Of a stretch of DNA of 64,000 bases, positions 21,366-32,469 are shown one piece after another. The position numbers and the translations under genes are program-made. Positions within the stretch are counted from its first letter, which is position 1, and every line of letters begins with the position of its first letter. The DNA is from Cryptosporangium aurantiacum (GTDB lineage: Bacteria; Actinomycetota; Actinomycetes; Mycobacteriales; Cryptosporangiaceae), in assembly GCF_900143005.1 (NCBI RefSeq), contig NZ_FRCS01000001.1:496001-560000 (forward strand), in the 5' to 3' direction. The notes under the pieces are model-generated. The model searched no databases and was not told where the DNA came from. It saw only the letters and a program-made list of their open reading frames with translations.

Positions 21366-22784
21366 ATGACGCGTCGAGCCAAGATTGTGTGCACCATCGG
21401 ACCGGCGACAGCGTCGGCAGAGCGCCTCCGCGCGCTGGTCGACGCCGGTATGAACGTCGCCAGGCTGAACTTCAGCCACGGCACCCACGCCGACCACGAA
21501 GAGGTCTATCAGCGGGTCCGCGAGGCCGCTGAAGCGACCGGCCACGCCGTCGGCGTCCTCGCCGACCTTCAGGGCCCCAAGATCCGGCTGGGGCGGTTCG
21601 CCGAGGGCTCCACCATCGAGTGGAAGACCGGCGAGGTCGTCTCGATCACCACCGACGAGATCGTCGGTGACCACGACCGGGTCTCCACCACGTACCGCAA
21701 GCTGGCCGCTGAGGTCTCGATCGGCGACCGGCTGCTGGTCGACGACGGCAAGCTGGCGCTCGAGGTCACCGGTGTCGAGGGCAACGACATCCGGTGCCTG
21801 GTCCTCGAGGGCGGCCCGGTCAGCAACAACAAGGGCCTCTCGCTGCCCAACGTCAAGATCAGCGTTCCGGCCCTCTCCGAGAAGGACGCGGAGGACCTGC
21901 GGTTCGCGCTCCGGCTCGGCGTCGACCTGGTAGCGCTGTCGTTCGTCCGCTCCCCGGACGACATCAAGCTCGTGCACGCGATCATGGACGAGGAGGGCCG
22001 GCGGGTGCCGGTCGTCGCCAAGATCGAGAAGCCCGAGGCCGTCGACCACCTCGAGCAGATCGTGCTGGCGTTCGACGGGCTGATGGTCGCTCGCGGCGAC
22101 CTCGGCGTCGAACTGCCGCTGGAGCAGGTCCCGCTGGTGCAGAAGCGGGCGGTCCAGCTCGCGCGCGAGAACGCCAAGCCGGTGATCGTCGCCACTCAGA
22201 TGCTCGACTCGATGATCGAGAACTCCCGCCCGACCCGCGCGGAGGCCTCCGACGTCGCGAACGCGGTGCTCGACGGTGCGGACGCCGTGATGCTCTCCGC
22301 CGAGACCAGCGTCGGCCGCTACCCGATCCTCACCGTCCGCACGATGGCCAAGATCATCGAGACGGTCGAGGAGTCGAAGACCCCGGTGCCTGCGCTGCAG
22401 CACGCGCCGAAGACGCAGGGCGGCGCGATCGCCGCGGCCGCGCGTCAGATCGGTGAGGTCATCGACGCGAAGGCGCTGGTCGCCTTCACGCTGACCGGTG
22501 ACACCGTCCGGCGAGTGTCCCGGCTGCACACCGCGCTGCCGCTGCTTGCGTTCACCCCGATCGCGAGCGTGCGGAACCAGCTCGCGCTCTCCTGGGGTGT
22601 CGAGACGTTTCTCTCACCGTCGGTGGAGCACACCGACGACATGGTCGACCAGGTCGACTCGCTGCTGCAGGAAGCGGAGTGGGTGACGCCGGGCGACAGC
22701 GTCGTCATCGTGGCGGGTACCCCGCCGAACACCGCGGGCGCCACGAACACCGTCCGGGTGCACCGCATCGGTTCGCTGGCCTGA
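21366..22784 (+). CDS. pyk: Pyruvate kinase
   Basis: Converts phosphoenolpyruvate and ADP to pyruvate and ATP in glycolysis. The 472-residue length is standard. The barrel begins with TRRAKIVCTIGPATAS and NVARLNFSHG. The catalytic and metal-binding core includes VVAKIEKPEAVDHLEQI (the Lys-Glu pair) and MVARGDLGVELP, then KPVIVATQMLDSMI. The B domain lies around residues 70-165 and the C-terminal domain after about 345. Its order after lgt and before the ANTAR regulator matches the M. tuberculosis pykA neighbourhood. A 13-base hairpin follows the stop. Confidence 0.97.
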   Translation: MTRRAKIVCTIGPATASAERLRALVDAGMNVARLNFSHGTHADHEEVYQRVREAAEATGHAVGVLADLQGPKIRLGRFAEGSTIEWKTGEVVSITTDEIVGDHDRVSTTYRKLAAEVSIGDRLLVDDGKLALEVTGVEGNDIRCLVLEGGPVSNNKGLSLPNVKISVPALSEKDAEDLRFALRLGVDLVALSFVRSPDDIKLVHAIMDEEGRRVPVVAKIEKPEAVDHLEQIVLAFDGLMVARGDLGVELPLEQVPLVQKRAVQLARENAKPVIVATQMLDSMIENSRPTRAEASDVANAVLDGADAVMLSAETSVGRYPILTVRTMAKIIETVEESKTPVPALQHAPKTQGGAIAAAARQIGEVIDAKALVAFTLTGDTVRRVSRLHTALPLLAFTPIASVRNQLALSWGVETFLSPSVEHTDDMVDQVDSLLQEAEWVTPGDSVVIVAGTPPNTAGATNTVRVHRIGSLA

Positions 22785-22798
22785 CCCCGTTGAGCCGT

Positions 22799-22829
22799 GT
22801 GGCCTGGTCGCTCGACGCGACCAGGCCAC
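22799..22829. terminator. Terminator between pyk and tRNA-Leu
   Basis: A perfect 13-base stem (GTGGCCTGGTCGC and complement) with a 5-base loop, between two convergent transcripts. Confidence 0.8.
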
Positions 22830-22835
22830 CGTTGG

Positions 22836-22921
22836 TGGTGCCGGGAGCGGGATTCGAACCCGCACGCCCTTTCGGGCAGACGCTTTTGAGGCGTCCGAGT
22901 CTGCCATTCCTCCATCCCGGC
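22836..22921 (-). tRNA. tRNA-Leu (CAA)
   Basis: The minus strand gives an 86-nucleotide type II tRNA. Acceptor arms GCCGGGA and TCCCGGC are complementary. The anticodon stem GACGC/GCGTC encloses CTCAAAA, so the anticodon is CAA (codon UUG). The variable arm (GCCCGAAAGGGC) is long, as expected for leucine. The T arm has GGTTCGAATCC, and the 3' CCA is encoded. Confidence 0.97.
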
Positions 22922-23154
22922 GTGTCGGACGATGAGTTACCACCGGCCGCACGAGTTTCGCAACCGGACCGCGCTGACCAGGGCAGCCGGAATCACCGGC
23001 GGCCGTGAACATCGACCCGCACGCGAAAGCCCTGACAGCTTAGCCCGGTACGCTGCTCGCCAGCAGGCACCATCAGCCGTCGGCATTCGTCGCCCCGGTC
23101 GCAGACCGTGTTAGCGCGCACGCCCGGCTCCACGTCAACCCCAGAGGAGGCCCC

Positions 23155-23784
23155 ATGGCTGAGTCTCCAGCGTCATCTCCGGCTGCGGCCGAGCCCGCTG
23201 CCCCGACGCGACGCGTCCTCATCGCCGAGGACGAGGCACTGATCCGCCTCGATCTCAAGGAGATGCTGGTCGAAGAGGGTTACGAGGTGGTCGGCGAGGC
23301 CGGCGACGGCCAGAAGGCCATCGAACTGGCCGAGGACCTCCGACCCGACCTGGTGATCCTCGACGTCAAGATGCCGGTCCTCGACGGCCTGGCCGCCGCC
23401 GAGCGCATCGCGGGTGACCGCATCGCGCCGGTCGTGATTCTCACCGCATTCAGCCAGCGTGACCTCGTCGAGCGTGCGCGCAGCGCCGGGGCGATGGCGT
23501 ACCTGGTGAAGCCGTTTCAGAAGAAGGACCTTCTGCCGACGATCGAAATGGCGGTCTCCCGGTTCGCGGAGATCACCGCGCTCGAGAAGGAGGTCACCGA
23601 CCTCACCGAGCGGCTCGCCACCCGGAAGGTCATCGAGCGGGCCAAGGGTCTGCTCCAGGAGCAGGGCATGAGCGAGCCGGAGGCGTTCCGCTGGATCCAG
23701 CGGACCGCGATGGACCGCCGCACGACGATGAAGCTCGTCGCCGAGACGATCGTCGAGACCCAGACCCAGCGCGCCAACGGCTGA
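23155..23784 (+). CDS. pdtaR: ANTAR-domain response regulator (PdtaR-like)
   Basis: A 209-residue regulator. The receiver domain has LIAEDEALIRLDL, phospho-acceptor Asp70 in LVILDVKMPVLDG, and YLVKPF. A coiled-coil linker (ALEKEVTDLTERL) leads to a C-terminal ANTAR domain (about 150-205: RKVIERAKGLLQEQGMSEPEAFRWIQRTA). ANTAR domains bind tandem hairpins in RNA and prevent termination when phosphorylated. M. tuberculosis PdtaR (Rv1626) has the same architecture and lies between pykA and polA, as here. It is preceded by AGAGGAGG. No cognate kinase is nearby, which fits PdtaR, whose kinase PdtaS is encoded elsewhere. Confidence 0.93.
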   Translation: MAESPASSPAAAEPAAPTRRVLIAEDEALIRLDLKEMLVEEGYEVVGEAGDGQKAIELAEDLRPDLVILDVKMPVLDGLAAAERIAGDRIAPVVILTAFSQRDLVERARSAGAMAYLVKPFQKKDLLPTIEMAVSRFAEITALEKEVTDLTERLATRKVIERAKGLLQEQGMSEPEAFRWIQRTAMDRRTTMKLVAETIVETQTQRANG

Positions 23785-23794
23785 TCCGCGGCAG

Positions 23795-23830
23795 CGGCTC
23801 GGACGTCCCGAAACGGTAACGTCCGAGCCG
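23795..23830 (+). terminator. Terminator hairpin after pdtaR
   Basis: A perfect 12-base stem (CGGCTCGGACGT and complement) with a 12-base loop, 10 bases after the stop. Confidence 0.75.
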
Positions 23831-24041
23831 TTACTCCGGGCGACGATCTACGCTCTGAGGTGGGAGAAGGGGCAGTTCGCCCCCGTCCGTAGGCTTCTCC
23901 GGGTCACTTTGGTGTTACGACGCCCGTCAAGGCTGGTCTCAGGCGTTGTGGCACTCCTATAGTCCCTCCCACACAGGGGGATGCGGATCCGTGCCAGCAG
24001 CGGTAATGGATCGCGTACCCACGTTCAGTGGAGGTTAACTC

Positions 24042-25196
24042 GTGCGTCTTCGCAACCTCGCGCGCGTGGCGGCAGTTGGCGCCGCCATCGCGCTCGCCGC
24101 AACCGGCTGCAGCAGCGGTGGAGATGATGATGGCGACACGACCGCCAGCGGCGACAAAGCCTGTGGCCTGACCATCGCCTTCGTGGGTGCGCAGACCGGC
24201 GGTGAGGCGGCGCTCGGCATCAACATCTCGAACGGTGCTCAGCTCGCGGTCGACCAGTACAACGAGAAGAACGCGGACTGCAAGGTCACGCTGAAGAAGT
24301 TCGACTCCGAGGGCAAGCCGGAGAAGGCTTCGACGGTCGTCCCCGAGGTCGTCCAGGATGAGAAGATCGTCGGCGTCGTCGGCCCGGCGTTCTCCGGTGA
24401 GACGAAGGCCACGGGGCCGACGTTCGAGGAGGCCGGCCTCCCGATCATCACCGCCTCGGCCACCAACCCGGCGCTCGCCGAGAACGGGTGGAAGATCTTC
24501 CACCGCATTCTCGGTAACGACGCCGCGCAGGGCCCGCAGGCCGCGCTCTACATCAAGAACGACCTGAAGGCCTCCAAGGTCTACGTCGTCGACGACGCTT
24601 CCGAGTACGGCAAGGGCCTCTCGGACATCGTCAAGAAGGACCTCGGCAGCGTCGTGGTCGGGTCGGACACCGTCCAGGACGGTCAGACCGACTTCTCCGC
24701 GGTCGTCACGAAGATCAAGTCGTCCGGTGCCACCGCGCTGTTCTACGGCGGTTACTACGACGAGGCCGGTCTGCTCCGCAAGCAGCTGACGCAGGCGGGT
24801 GGCCAGGCGATCACGCTGATCGCCGGTGACGGTGTCAAGGACACGAAGTTCGTCGACGGCGCCGGTACCGCCGCTGCCGAGGGCACCATCGTGACCTGCC
24901 CGTGCCTCCCGCCGGAGAAGGCCCCGGGCACGTTCTTCGAGGACTACAAGAAGGCGTTCAACGCCGAGCCGTCGACCTACTCGGCTGAGGCCTTCGACGC
25001 CGCGACCGTCTTCCTCGACGGCATCGCCGACGGCAAGTCGACCCGCGCGGACATGCTCGAGTTCGTGAAGGCCTACGACAAGCAGGGCATCACCAAGCAG
25101 GTCAAGTTCGACGCCAAGGGCGAGGTCGCCGACAAGGGTGTCTGGGCCTACAAGTTCGAGGGCGGCAAGATCGTTGCGCTCAAGGAGATCAAGTAA
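24042..25196 (+). CDS. livJ: Branched-chain amino-acid ABC transporter, substrate-binding lipoprotein
   Basis: A 384-residue lipoprotein. A signal peptide with lipobox ending in Cys23 (LAATGC) is followed by a short acidic spacer and a type I periplasmic-binding fold of the LivJ/Peripla_BP_6 family (about 40-384). It captures the amino acid outside the membrane for the permease encoded next. GTG 24042 has GGAGG 7 bases upstream, and a TATAGT -10-like box lies near 23958. The hairpin after it would lower read-through into the permease genes, giving more binding protein. Its binding domain is closely related to the C-terminal half of the Hsp70 fusion at 32470. The exact ligand is uncertain, since this family also binds amides and other small molecules. 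Confidence 0.92.
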   Translation: MRLRNLARVAAVGAAIALAATGCSSGGDDDGDTTASGDKACGLTIAFVGAQTGGEAALGINISNGAQLAVDQYNEKNADCKVTLKKFDSEGKPEKASTVVPEVVQDEKIVGVVGPAFSGETKATGPTFEEAGLPIITASATNPALAENGWKIFHRILGNDAAQGPQAALYIKNDLKASKVYVVDDASEYGKGLSDIVKKDLGSVVVGSDTVQDGQTDFSAVVTKIKSSGATALFYGGYYDEAGLLRKQLTQAGGQAITLIAGDGVKDTKFVDGAGTAAAEGTIVTCPCLPPEKAPGTFFEDYKKAFNAEPSTYSAEAFDAATVFLDGIADGKSTRADMLEFVKAYDKQGITKQVKFDAKGEVADKGVWAYKFEGGKIVALKEIK

Positions 25197-25245
25197 CAAC
25201 GGCAGGCGGTCATTGAGATCGTCTCCCTGATTGCTTGATTCACTG

Positions 25246-25284
25246 ACGAGGCCGGGTGCCGGCACCTCCGGCACCCGGCCTCGT
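25246..25284 (+). terminator. Intra-operon hairpin between livJ and livH
   Basis: A perfect 17-base stem (ACGAGGCCGGGTGCCGG and complement) with a 5-base loop. It probably ends part of the transcripts after livJ. No ORF is supported in the rest of the 165-base gap. Confidence 0.8.
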
Positions 25285-25361
25285 CGTGTGAGCCCGACCG
25301 CCGCCGCCACGAACGGCGGCGTCGTCCCGTCCCCGATCACACCGGTTGGAAACCTTGGCAG

Positions 25362-26308
25362 ATGGACTTCTCTGCTCTATTCGATGACTTCGGTCAGCTC
25401 ACCGCGACCGGCTTCACCCAGGGAGCGATCTACGCGCTCGTCGCCCTGGGATACACCCTCGTCTACGGCGTTCTGCGCCTGATCAACTTCGCGCACTCCG
25501 AGGTGTTCGTCACCGGCACCTTCGCGGCGATCCTCACCCTTCGCCTGGTGGGTGTCGGCGCGGATGAGGCGGTGCCGGGCACGGTCATGGTCATCGTCGC
25601 GCTCGCGGCAGCGACCGTCGCCGCGATGGCCGCATCCGGAGCCACCGCGCTCGTTGTCGAACGCGTCGCCTATCGCCCGCTGCGGAAGCGGAACGCTCCG
25701 CCGCTGGTCTTCCTGATCAGCGCGATCGGTGCCTCGATCGCGATCTCGGAGGCGTTCGGCGTTTTTTACAGCCGCGACAACGTCCCGGTCGGCAACCTGA
25801 TCCAGCCGTCGACCCAGTTCGAGATCTTCGGCGCCTCGATCACCAACCAGATGATCCTGGTGGTCGTCGCCGCGTTCGGCGTGATGATCCTGCTGGACAC
25901 GATCATTCGGCGGACCCGGCTCGGCCGTGGCATCCGTGCGGTGGCGCAGGATCCGGACGCTGCCGCGCTGATGGGCGTCAACAAGGACCGCGTCATCGCG
26001 TGGACGTTCGTGCTCGGCGGCCTGATGGCCGGCGTCGCCGCGGTGCTCTACGACCTGCAGTTCGGCGTCACGAAGTTCAACGCGGGGTTCCTGCTCGGGC
26101 TCAAGGCGTTCACGGCCGCCGTGCTCGGCGGTATCGGCAACCTGCGAGGCGCGCTGCTCGGCGGGCTCCTGCTCGGCTTGATCGAGAACTGGGGCCAGGC
26201 CGTGATCGGCTCGAGTTGGCGTGACGTCATCGCGTTCGTCTTCCTCATCCTCGTGCTGATGTTCCGGCCGACCGGCCTGCTCGGCGAGTCGTTGGGGAGG
26301 GCGCGGGC

Positions 26309-26312
<4 letters not shown>
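25362..26312 (+). CDS. livH: Branched-chain amino-acid ABC permease LivH
   Basis: A 316-residue inner-membrane permease with about eight helices. GAIYALVALGYTLVYGVLRLINFAH at the start and the EAA-like region AVAQDPDAAALMGVNKDRVIAWTF are characteristic of LivH. LGGIGNLRGALLGGLLLGLIE is the conserved C-terminal segment. It forms a heterodimer with LivM. ATG 25362 is chosen because the N-terminal family motif follows at the expected distance, though the ribosome-binding site is weak. It overlaps livM by 4 bases. Confidence 0.95.
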
Positions 26313-27851
<1,539 letters not shown>

Positions 27852-27865
<14 letters not shown>

Positions 27866-28772
27866 CCACCCCGAGTTGAAGCCCGACGCCGTGGAAGCGC
27901 CCGACTCGATCCTGCCGGACGCCCCGCCTCCGTCGATCGACGAGAGCGTCGACCTGCCGGAGCCGGAAGCACACGTCAGCGTCGGCGAGAAGCTGCTGGA
28001 GATGCGGAACATCACGCTGCGCTTCGGCGGCGTCACCGCGCTCGACGGCGTCGACTTCGCGATCAACCGGGGCGAGATCCTCGGCCTGATCGGTCCGAAC
28101 GGCGCGGGTAAGACGACGTGCTTCAACGTGATGACCGGCGTCTACCAGCCCACCGACGGAACCGTGTGGTTCGACGGGAAGAAGCTGGGCCGGCGGAAGA
28201 AGTACCAGATCACCCGGCTGGGCATCGCCCGGACGTTCCAGAACATCCGGCTGTTCCCGGAGATGAGCGCGCTGGAGAACGTCATGGTGGGCGCCGACGC
28301 CCGCCACAAGACGAGCGTCCCCGGCGCGGTCTTCCGGCTCAGCCCGCGGCACTTCCGTGAGGAGCGGGAGGGCCGCGAGCGCGCGATGGAGCTGCTGCGG
28401 TTCGTCGGCATCGCGGACCTGGCGCACGCCGCCGCCCGCAACCTGCCGTACGGGTATCAGCGGCGGCTGGAGATCGCCAGAGCGCTGGCCACCGAGCCGA
28501 CGCTGCTCTGCCTGGACGAGCCGGCCGCCGGCTTCAACCCGGCGGAGAAGGCCGAGCTGATGGACCTGATCCGGGCCATCCGCGACCAGGGCTACACGGT
28601 CCTGCTCATCGAGCACGACATGCGTCTGGTGATGGGCGTGACCGATCGGATCGTCGTCCTCGAGTTCGGCAAGAAGATCGCCGAGGGAACCCCGGCCGAG
28701 GTCCGCGACAACCCGGCGGTCATCGCCGCCTATCTCGGGGTGCCGGAGGGAGAGCCGACCGATGTTGCTTGA
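27852..28772 (+). CDS. livG: Branched-chain amino-acid ABC ATPase LivG
   Basis: A 306-residue cytoplasmic ATPase. Walker A is [12 protein letters not shown] (about 80-91), the Walker B region [13 protein letters not shown], and the signature position holds [13 protein letters not shown], as usual for Liv[17 protein letters not shown] follows the Q-loop. An N-terminal extension of about 45 residues, acidic and proline-rich, precedes the ABC domain. GTG 27852 lies inside the end of livM (14-base overlap). A start further in, near the domain edge, cannot be excluded. livF overlaps its end by 11 bases. Confidence 0.95.
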
Positions 28773-29478
28773 GATCACCGACCTGGCGGTCGCCTACGGC
28801 CGGATCGAGGCGCTGCACGGAATCAGCATCCAGGTCGACGCCGGCGAGATCGTGACGCTGATCGGTGCCAACGGCGCCGGGAAGAGCACGACGATGCGGG
28901 CGATCTCCGGTCTCCGGCCGGCCAGCCGCGGAAGCATCATCTTCGACGGCGAGGACATCACCAACCTGCGCGCGGACCTCCGCGTGACCCGGGGCATCTC
29001 GCAGGCCCCCGAGGGCCGGGGCATCTTCCCCGGCATGTCGGTGATGGAGAACCTGGACATGGGCACGTATGCCCGGAAGGACCGGCGTAGCCCGGCCAGG
29101 GACGCCGACCTGGAGCGGGTGTTCGCGCTGTTCCCCCGGCTGAAGGAGCGGCGGACGCAGGTCGCGGGCACGATGTCCGGCGGTGAGCAGCAGATGCTGA
29201 CGATCGGCCGGGCGCTCATGGCCCGGCCGCGGCTGCTGCTGCTCGACGAGCCGTCGATGGGCCTGGCTCCGATGCTGATCCAGCAGATCTTCTCGATCAT
29301 CAAGGAGATCAACGCCCAGGGCATCACGGTGCTGGTCGTCGAGCAGAACGCCCAGCAGGCGCTCTCGATCGCCGACCGCGCGTACATCCTCGAGACCGGG
29401 TCGATCGTCAAGTCCGGCCAGGGCCGTGACATGCTCGGGGACCCCGCGATCAAGGCGGCGTACCTGGGTGTGGCGTAA
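28762..29478 (+). CDS. livF: Branched-chain amino-acid ABC ATPase LivF
   Basis: A 238-residue second ATPase of the importer. Walker A GANGAGKST, signature MSGGEQQMLTIGRALM and Walker B LLLLDEPSMGLAP are intact. SQAPEGRGIFPGMSVMENL is typical of LivF. It is the last gene of the liv operon and is followed by a terminator hairpin. Confidence 0.96.
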   Translation: MLLEITDLAVAYGRIEALHGISIQVDAGEIVTLIGANGAGKSTTMRAISGLRPASRGSIIFDGEDITNLRADLRVTRGISQAPEGRGIFPGMSVMENLDMGTYARKDRRSPARDADLERVFALFPRLKERRTQVAGTMSGGEQQMLTIGRALMARPRLLLLDEPSMGLAPMLIQQIFSIIKEINAQGITVLVVEQNAQQALSIADRAYILETGSIVKSGQGRDMLGDPAIKAAYLGVA

Positions 29479-29505
29479 CACTCCGTTCACGACGTAAGGC
29501 ACAAC

Positions 29506-29542
29506 CCCGCGGGCCGGCTCAGCGCCGAAGCCGGCTCGCGGG
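29506..29542 (+). terminator. Terminator of the liv operon
   Basis: Fourteen-base arms (29506-29519 and 29529-29542) pair with one G-U, around a 9-base loop. Confidence 0.7.
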
Positions 29543-29656
29543 TCGCAGGTCCACCAGTCAACGCAGCTGGTGAGAGGTACCGTCGGCCGTTGTCGGTCGG
29601 CGGCGGTTCCGTCGGATCCCCTCGACCGGCGGCAATTTTCCGGGAGGTAACTCCAA

Positions 29657-30568
29657 ATGCGCTCGCTCCCCGTCGGCCGCGGCCGTCGAATGTTCGCCAC
29701 GGTCGCCGTGCTCGCCGCTGTCGCGGCCGGACTCGCCGGTTGCGGCGACGACCCCAGCGACTCGTCCTCCGAGTCGTCGCCAGCCCCGACCGCCTCGGCT
29801 GACTCGGCCCTGGCCGACAAGGTGCCGGACGCGATCAAGGCGGACGGCAAGATCCTGGTCGGTACCGACTCGTCGTACGCGCCGAGCGAGTTCCTCGCCG
29901 AGGACGGCAAGACGATCCAGGGCTTCGACGTCGACCTGTTCACCGCCGTCGCGCAGAAGCTCGGACTGAAGGCCGAGTTCCAGACCGCGGACTTCGACGC
30001 GATCATCCCGGGCATCGGCTCCGGTAAGTACGAGGTCGGCGTCTCCTCGTTCACGATCAACGCCGAGCGCAAGAAGACCGTCGACATGGTCAGCTACTTC
30101 AACGCCGGCACCCAGTGGGCGACGAAGAAGGGCAACCCGGAGAAGCTCGACATCGACAACGCGTGCGGCAAGAAGATCGCGGTGCAGCAGGGCACCGTGC
30201 AGGTCGACGACATCACCGCCCGGTCGAAGAAGTGCACCGACGCCGGCAAGAAGGCGATCACGATCGACCAGTACCAGGGCCAGGACCAGGCCACCGCCGC
30301 CGTGGTGTCCGGTAAGGACGCCGCGACGCTCGCCGACTCGCCGGTCGCCGCCTACGCGGTGGAGCAGACGAACGGCCAGCTGGAGCTGCTCGGCGACATC
30401 TACGAGGCCGCGCCGTACGGCTACGTGCTGAAGAAGGACCAGGCCGAGTTCGCGCAGGCCGTCGCCGACGCGGTCAAGGCGCTGATCGCCGACGGCAGCT
30501 ACAAGACGATCCTGGAGAAGTGGGGCGTCGAGGCCGGCGCGATCACCGACCCGGCCGTCAACCCCTGA
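29657..30568 (+). CDS. Polar amino-acid ABC transporter, substrate-binding lipoprotein
   Basis: A 303-residue lipoprotein with lipobox LAGC (Cys29) and a Ser-rich spacer. A family 3 solute-binding domain (SBP_bac_3) follows: LVGTDSSYAPSEF, GFDVDLFTAVAQKLGLKAEF, and DFDAIIPGIGSGKYEVGVSSFTI. Such proteins bind glutamate, glutamine, cystine or basic amino acids. The exact ligand cannot be told. ATG 29657 has GGGAGG 9 bases upstream. It is the first gene of a three-gene importer operon. Confidence 0.92.
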   Translation: MRSLPVGRGRRMFATVAVLAAVAAGLAGCGDDPSDSSSESSPAPTASADSALADKVPDAIKADGKILVGTDSSYAPSEFLAEDGKTIQGFDVDLFTAVAQKLGLKAEFQTADFDAIIPGIGSGKYEVGVSSFTINAERKKTVDMVSYFNAGTQWATKKGNPEKLDIDNACGKKIAVQQGTVQVDDITARSKKCTDAGKKAITIDQYQGQDQATAAVVSGKDAATLADSPVAAYAVEQTNGQLELLGDIYEAAPYGYVLKKDQAEFAQAVADAVKALIADGSYKTILEKWGVEAGAITDPAVNP

Positions 30569-30658
30569 TTCCCTCATGACAGTGTGCCCCGGCCGGCTCT
30601 TCCGCTCCGCTCCTCGGTCGCTAGGGCTCCCTGCGATGCTCACTTCGGAGCCGACCTC

Positions 30659-31657
30659 ATGACTTCGTCGGAAGACTCGGACGACACCTCGGGAGGCGCC
30701 CTCGCGGCGCCTCCCGAGAGGGAACGTCCCGAGCCGATCAAGGCCGTACCGGTCCGCCACCCCGGGCGTTGGGTGGCGGCCGTGGTCGTCCTGATCCTGG
30801 TCGCGATGTTCGTCCACATGCTGGTGACGAACGACGCGTTCCAGTGGTCGTTCATGGTCGATCACATGTTCCGGTCGCCGATCATCGAGGGCGTTCGCAC
30901 CACGCTGGTGATGACCGTCCTGGCGATGATCATCGGCGTGATCCTGGGTGTCATCGCCGCGGTGATGCGGCTGTCGCCGAACCCGATCCTGGCCGGGGCG
31001 GCCTGGCTCTACACGTGGTTCTTCCGGGCGGTGCCGCGGCTCGTGCTGCTGGTGCTGTTCGGCAACCTGGGCATCCTCTACGCGCGGTTCGAGATCGGGC
31101 TGCCGTTCGACCGGCAACTCGGGAACCTGCTCGGGTTCGATCTGGACGCCCGCTTCTTCGGCATCGACGCCAACGACCTGCTGTCCGGCTTCTACGCCGG
31201 TCTGATCGGGCTGGCGCTCTCCGAGGGCGCGTACATGGCGGAGATCGTCCGCGCCGGTATTCAGTCGGTCGACCCTGGCCAGACCGAGGCGTCGCAGGCG
31301 CTGGGCATGTCCCGGACGGCGACGATGCGCCGCATCGTCCTGCCGCAGGCCATGCGCGTGGTGGTGCCGCCGACCGGCAACGAGACGATCGCGATGCTCA
31401 AGGACACCTCGCTGCTCGCCGCCGTCCCGATCAGCAACGAGTTGTTCTTCCAGCTGCAGGCGGTGGGCACCCGGACGTTCCAGGTGTTCCCGATGCTGGT
31501 CGCCGCATGTCTCTGGTACCTGGCCCTGACCAGCGTTCTGATGGTCGGTCAGTATTTCCTGGAGCGGTACTTCGGCCGAGGGTTCGGAACGCAGCCGCGC
31601 CGGCGAAGGACACTTCGGGGCCGGCCGGCCGCCGGTGAGGGAACGGGGGGCGCATGA
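30659..31657 (+). CDS. Polar amino-acid ABC permease
   Basis: A 332-residue membrane permease of the HisM/GlnP type. The N-terminal 35 residues are acidic and cytoplasmic. The first helix is near 45-65, and the transport domain (about 85-315) has five or so helices. The EAA loop is [27 protein letters not shown], followed by [24 protein letters not shown] 30659 with GGAG 8 bases upstream is preferred over an in-frame upstream start at 30584, which lacks a ribosome-binding site. The end overlaps the ATPase gene by 4 bases. Confidence 0.93.
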   Translation: MTSSEDSDDTSGGALAAPPERERPEPIKAVPVRHPGRWVAAVVVLILVAMFVHMLVTNDAFQWSFMVDHMFRSPIIEGVRTTLVMTVLAMIIGVILGVIAAVMRLSPNPILAGAAWLYTWFFRAVPRLVLLVLFGNLGILYARFEIGLPFDRQLGNLLGFDLDARFFGIDANDLLSGFYAGLIGLALSEGAYMAEIVRAGIQSVDPGQTEASQALGMSRTATMRRIVLPQAMRVVVPPTGNETIAMLKDTSLLAAVPISNELFFQLQAVGTRTFQVFPMLVAACLWYLALTSVLMVGQYFLERYFGRGFGTQPRRRRTLRGRPAAGEGTGGA

Positions 31658-32436
31658 GTACCGAACCGACGGTGGGCACCCCGATGGTGCTGGCGGACAA
31701 CGTCCACAAGTCGTTCGGGCATTTGGAGGTGCTCAAGGGGATCGACCTGCGGGTCGATCCCGGCGAGGTGATGTGCATCCTCGGCCCGTCCGGCTCGGGC
31801 AAGTCGACGTTCCTGCGCTGCATCAACCACCTGGAGAAGATCAACGCGGGCAAGCTCTGGGTGGACGGCCGCCTGGTCGGCTACCAGGAGCGCGGCGGCA
31901 AGCTGCACGAGCTGTCGGAGAAGCACATCGCGGCCCAGCGCCGCGATATCGGCATGGTGTTCCAGCGCTTCAACCTGTTCCCGCACAAGACCGTCCTCGA
32001 CAACGTGATCGAGGCGCCGGTGCAGGTGAAGCGCGAGCGCAAGTCCGAGGCCAAGGAGCGGGCTCGTGTTCTGCTCGACCGGGTCGGGCTCGGCGACAAG
32101 GTGGACAGCTACCCGAGTCAGCTCTCCGGTGGCCAGCAGCAGCGGGTGGCGATCGCTCGGGCGCTGGCGATGCGTCCGAAGCTGATGCTGTTCGACGAGC
32201 CGACCTCGGCGCTCGACCCCGAGCTGGTCGGCGAGGTGCTCGACGTGATGCGTGGGCTGGCGCAGGACGGCATGACGATGGTCGTCGTCACGCACGAGAT
32301 CGGGTTCGCCCGCGAGGTCGGCGACAGCCTGGTGTTCATGGACGGTGGTGTGGTCGTCGAGTCCGGCCCGCCGCGCGACGTCATCACGAATCCCCAGCAC
32401 GAACGCACGAAGGCGTTCCTCTCGAAGGTGCTGTAA
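31654..32436 (+). CDS. Polar amino-acid ABC ATPase (GlnQ-like)
   Basis: A 260-residue ATPase with Walker [10 protein letters not shown], signature [17 protein letters not shown] and Walker [15 protein letters not shown], plus HEIGFAREV near the switch region. The mid-domain insertion [21 protein letters not shown] is common in actinobacterial members. It completes the importer begun at 29657. No terminator is evident before the next gene, which has its own promoter-like hexamer. Confidence 0.95.
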   Translation: MSTEPTVGTPMVLADNVHKSFGHLEVLKGIDLRVDPGEVMCILGPSGSGKSTFLRCINHLEKINAGKLWVDGRLVGYQERGGKLHELSEKHIAAQRRDIGMVFQRFNLFPHKTVLDNVIEAPVQVKRERKSEAKERARVLLDRVGLGDKVDSYPSQLSGGQQQRVAIARALAMRPKLMLFDEPTSALDPELVGEVLDVMRGLAQDGMTMVVVTHEIGFAREVGDSLVFMDGGVVVESGPPRDVITNPQHERTKAFLSKVL

Positions 32437-32457
32437 GGGCCGGTCCGGGGCCGCCGA

Positions 32458-32463
32458 TAGGCT
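32458..32463 (+). promoter_or_regulatory. -10 element of leaderless promoter for the Hsp70 fusion
   Basis: TAGGCT ends 6 bases before GTG 32470. The gene may thus be expressed independently of the importer upstream. Confidence 0.55.
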
Positions 32464-32469
32464 GCCCCG

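Noticed and set aside
23126-23139. A 14-base match (GGCTCCACGTCAAC) to the end of hairpin repeat copy A
   Set aside because: Only the tail matches and no inverted arms are present, so it may be chance. A genome-wide search could reopen it.
23991-24007. GTGCCAGCAGCGGTAAT resembles the universal 530 loop of 16S rRNA
   Set aside because: It lacks three bases of the conserved loop, is isolated, and lies in the leader of livJ. No other rRNA sequence is nearby.
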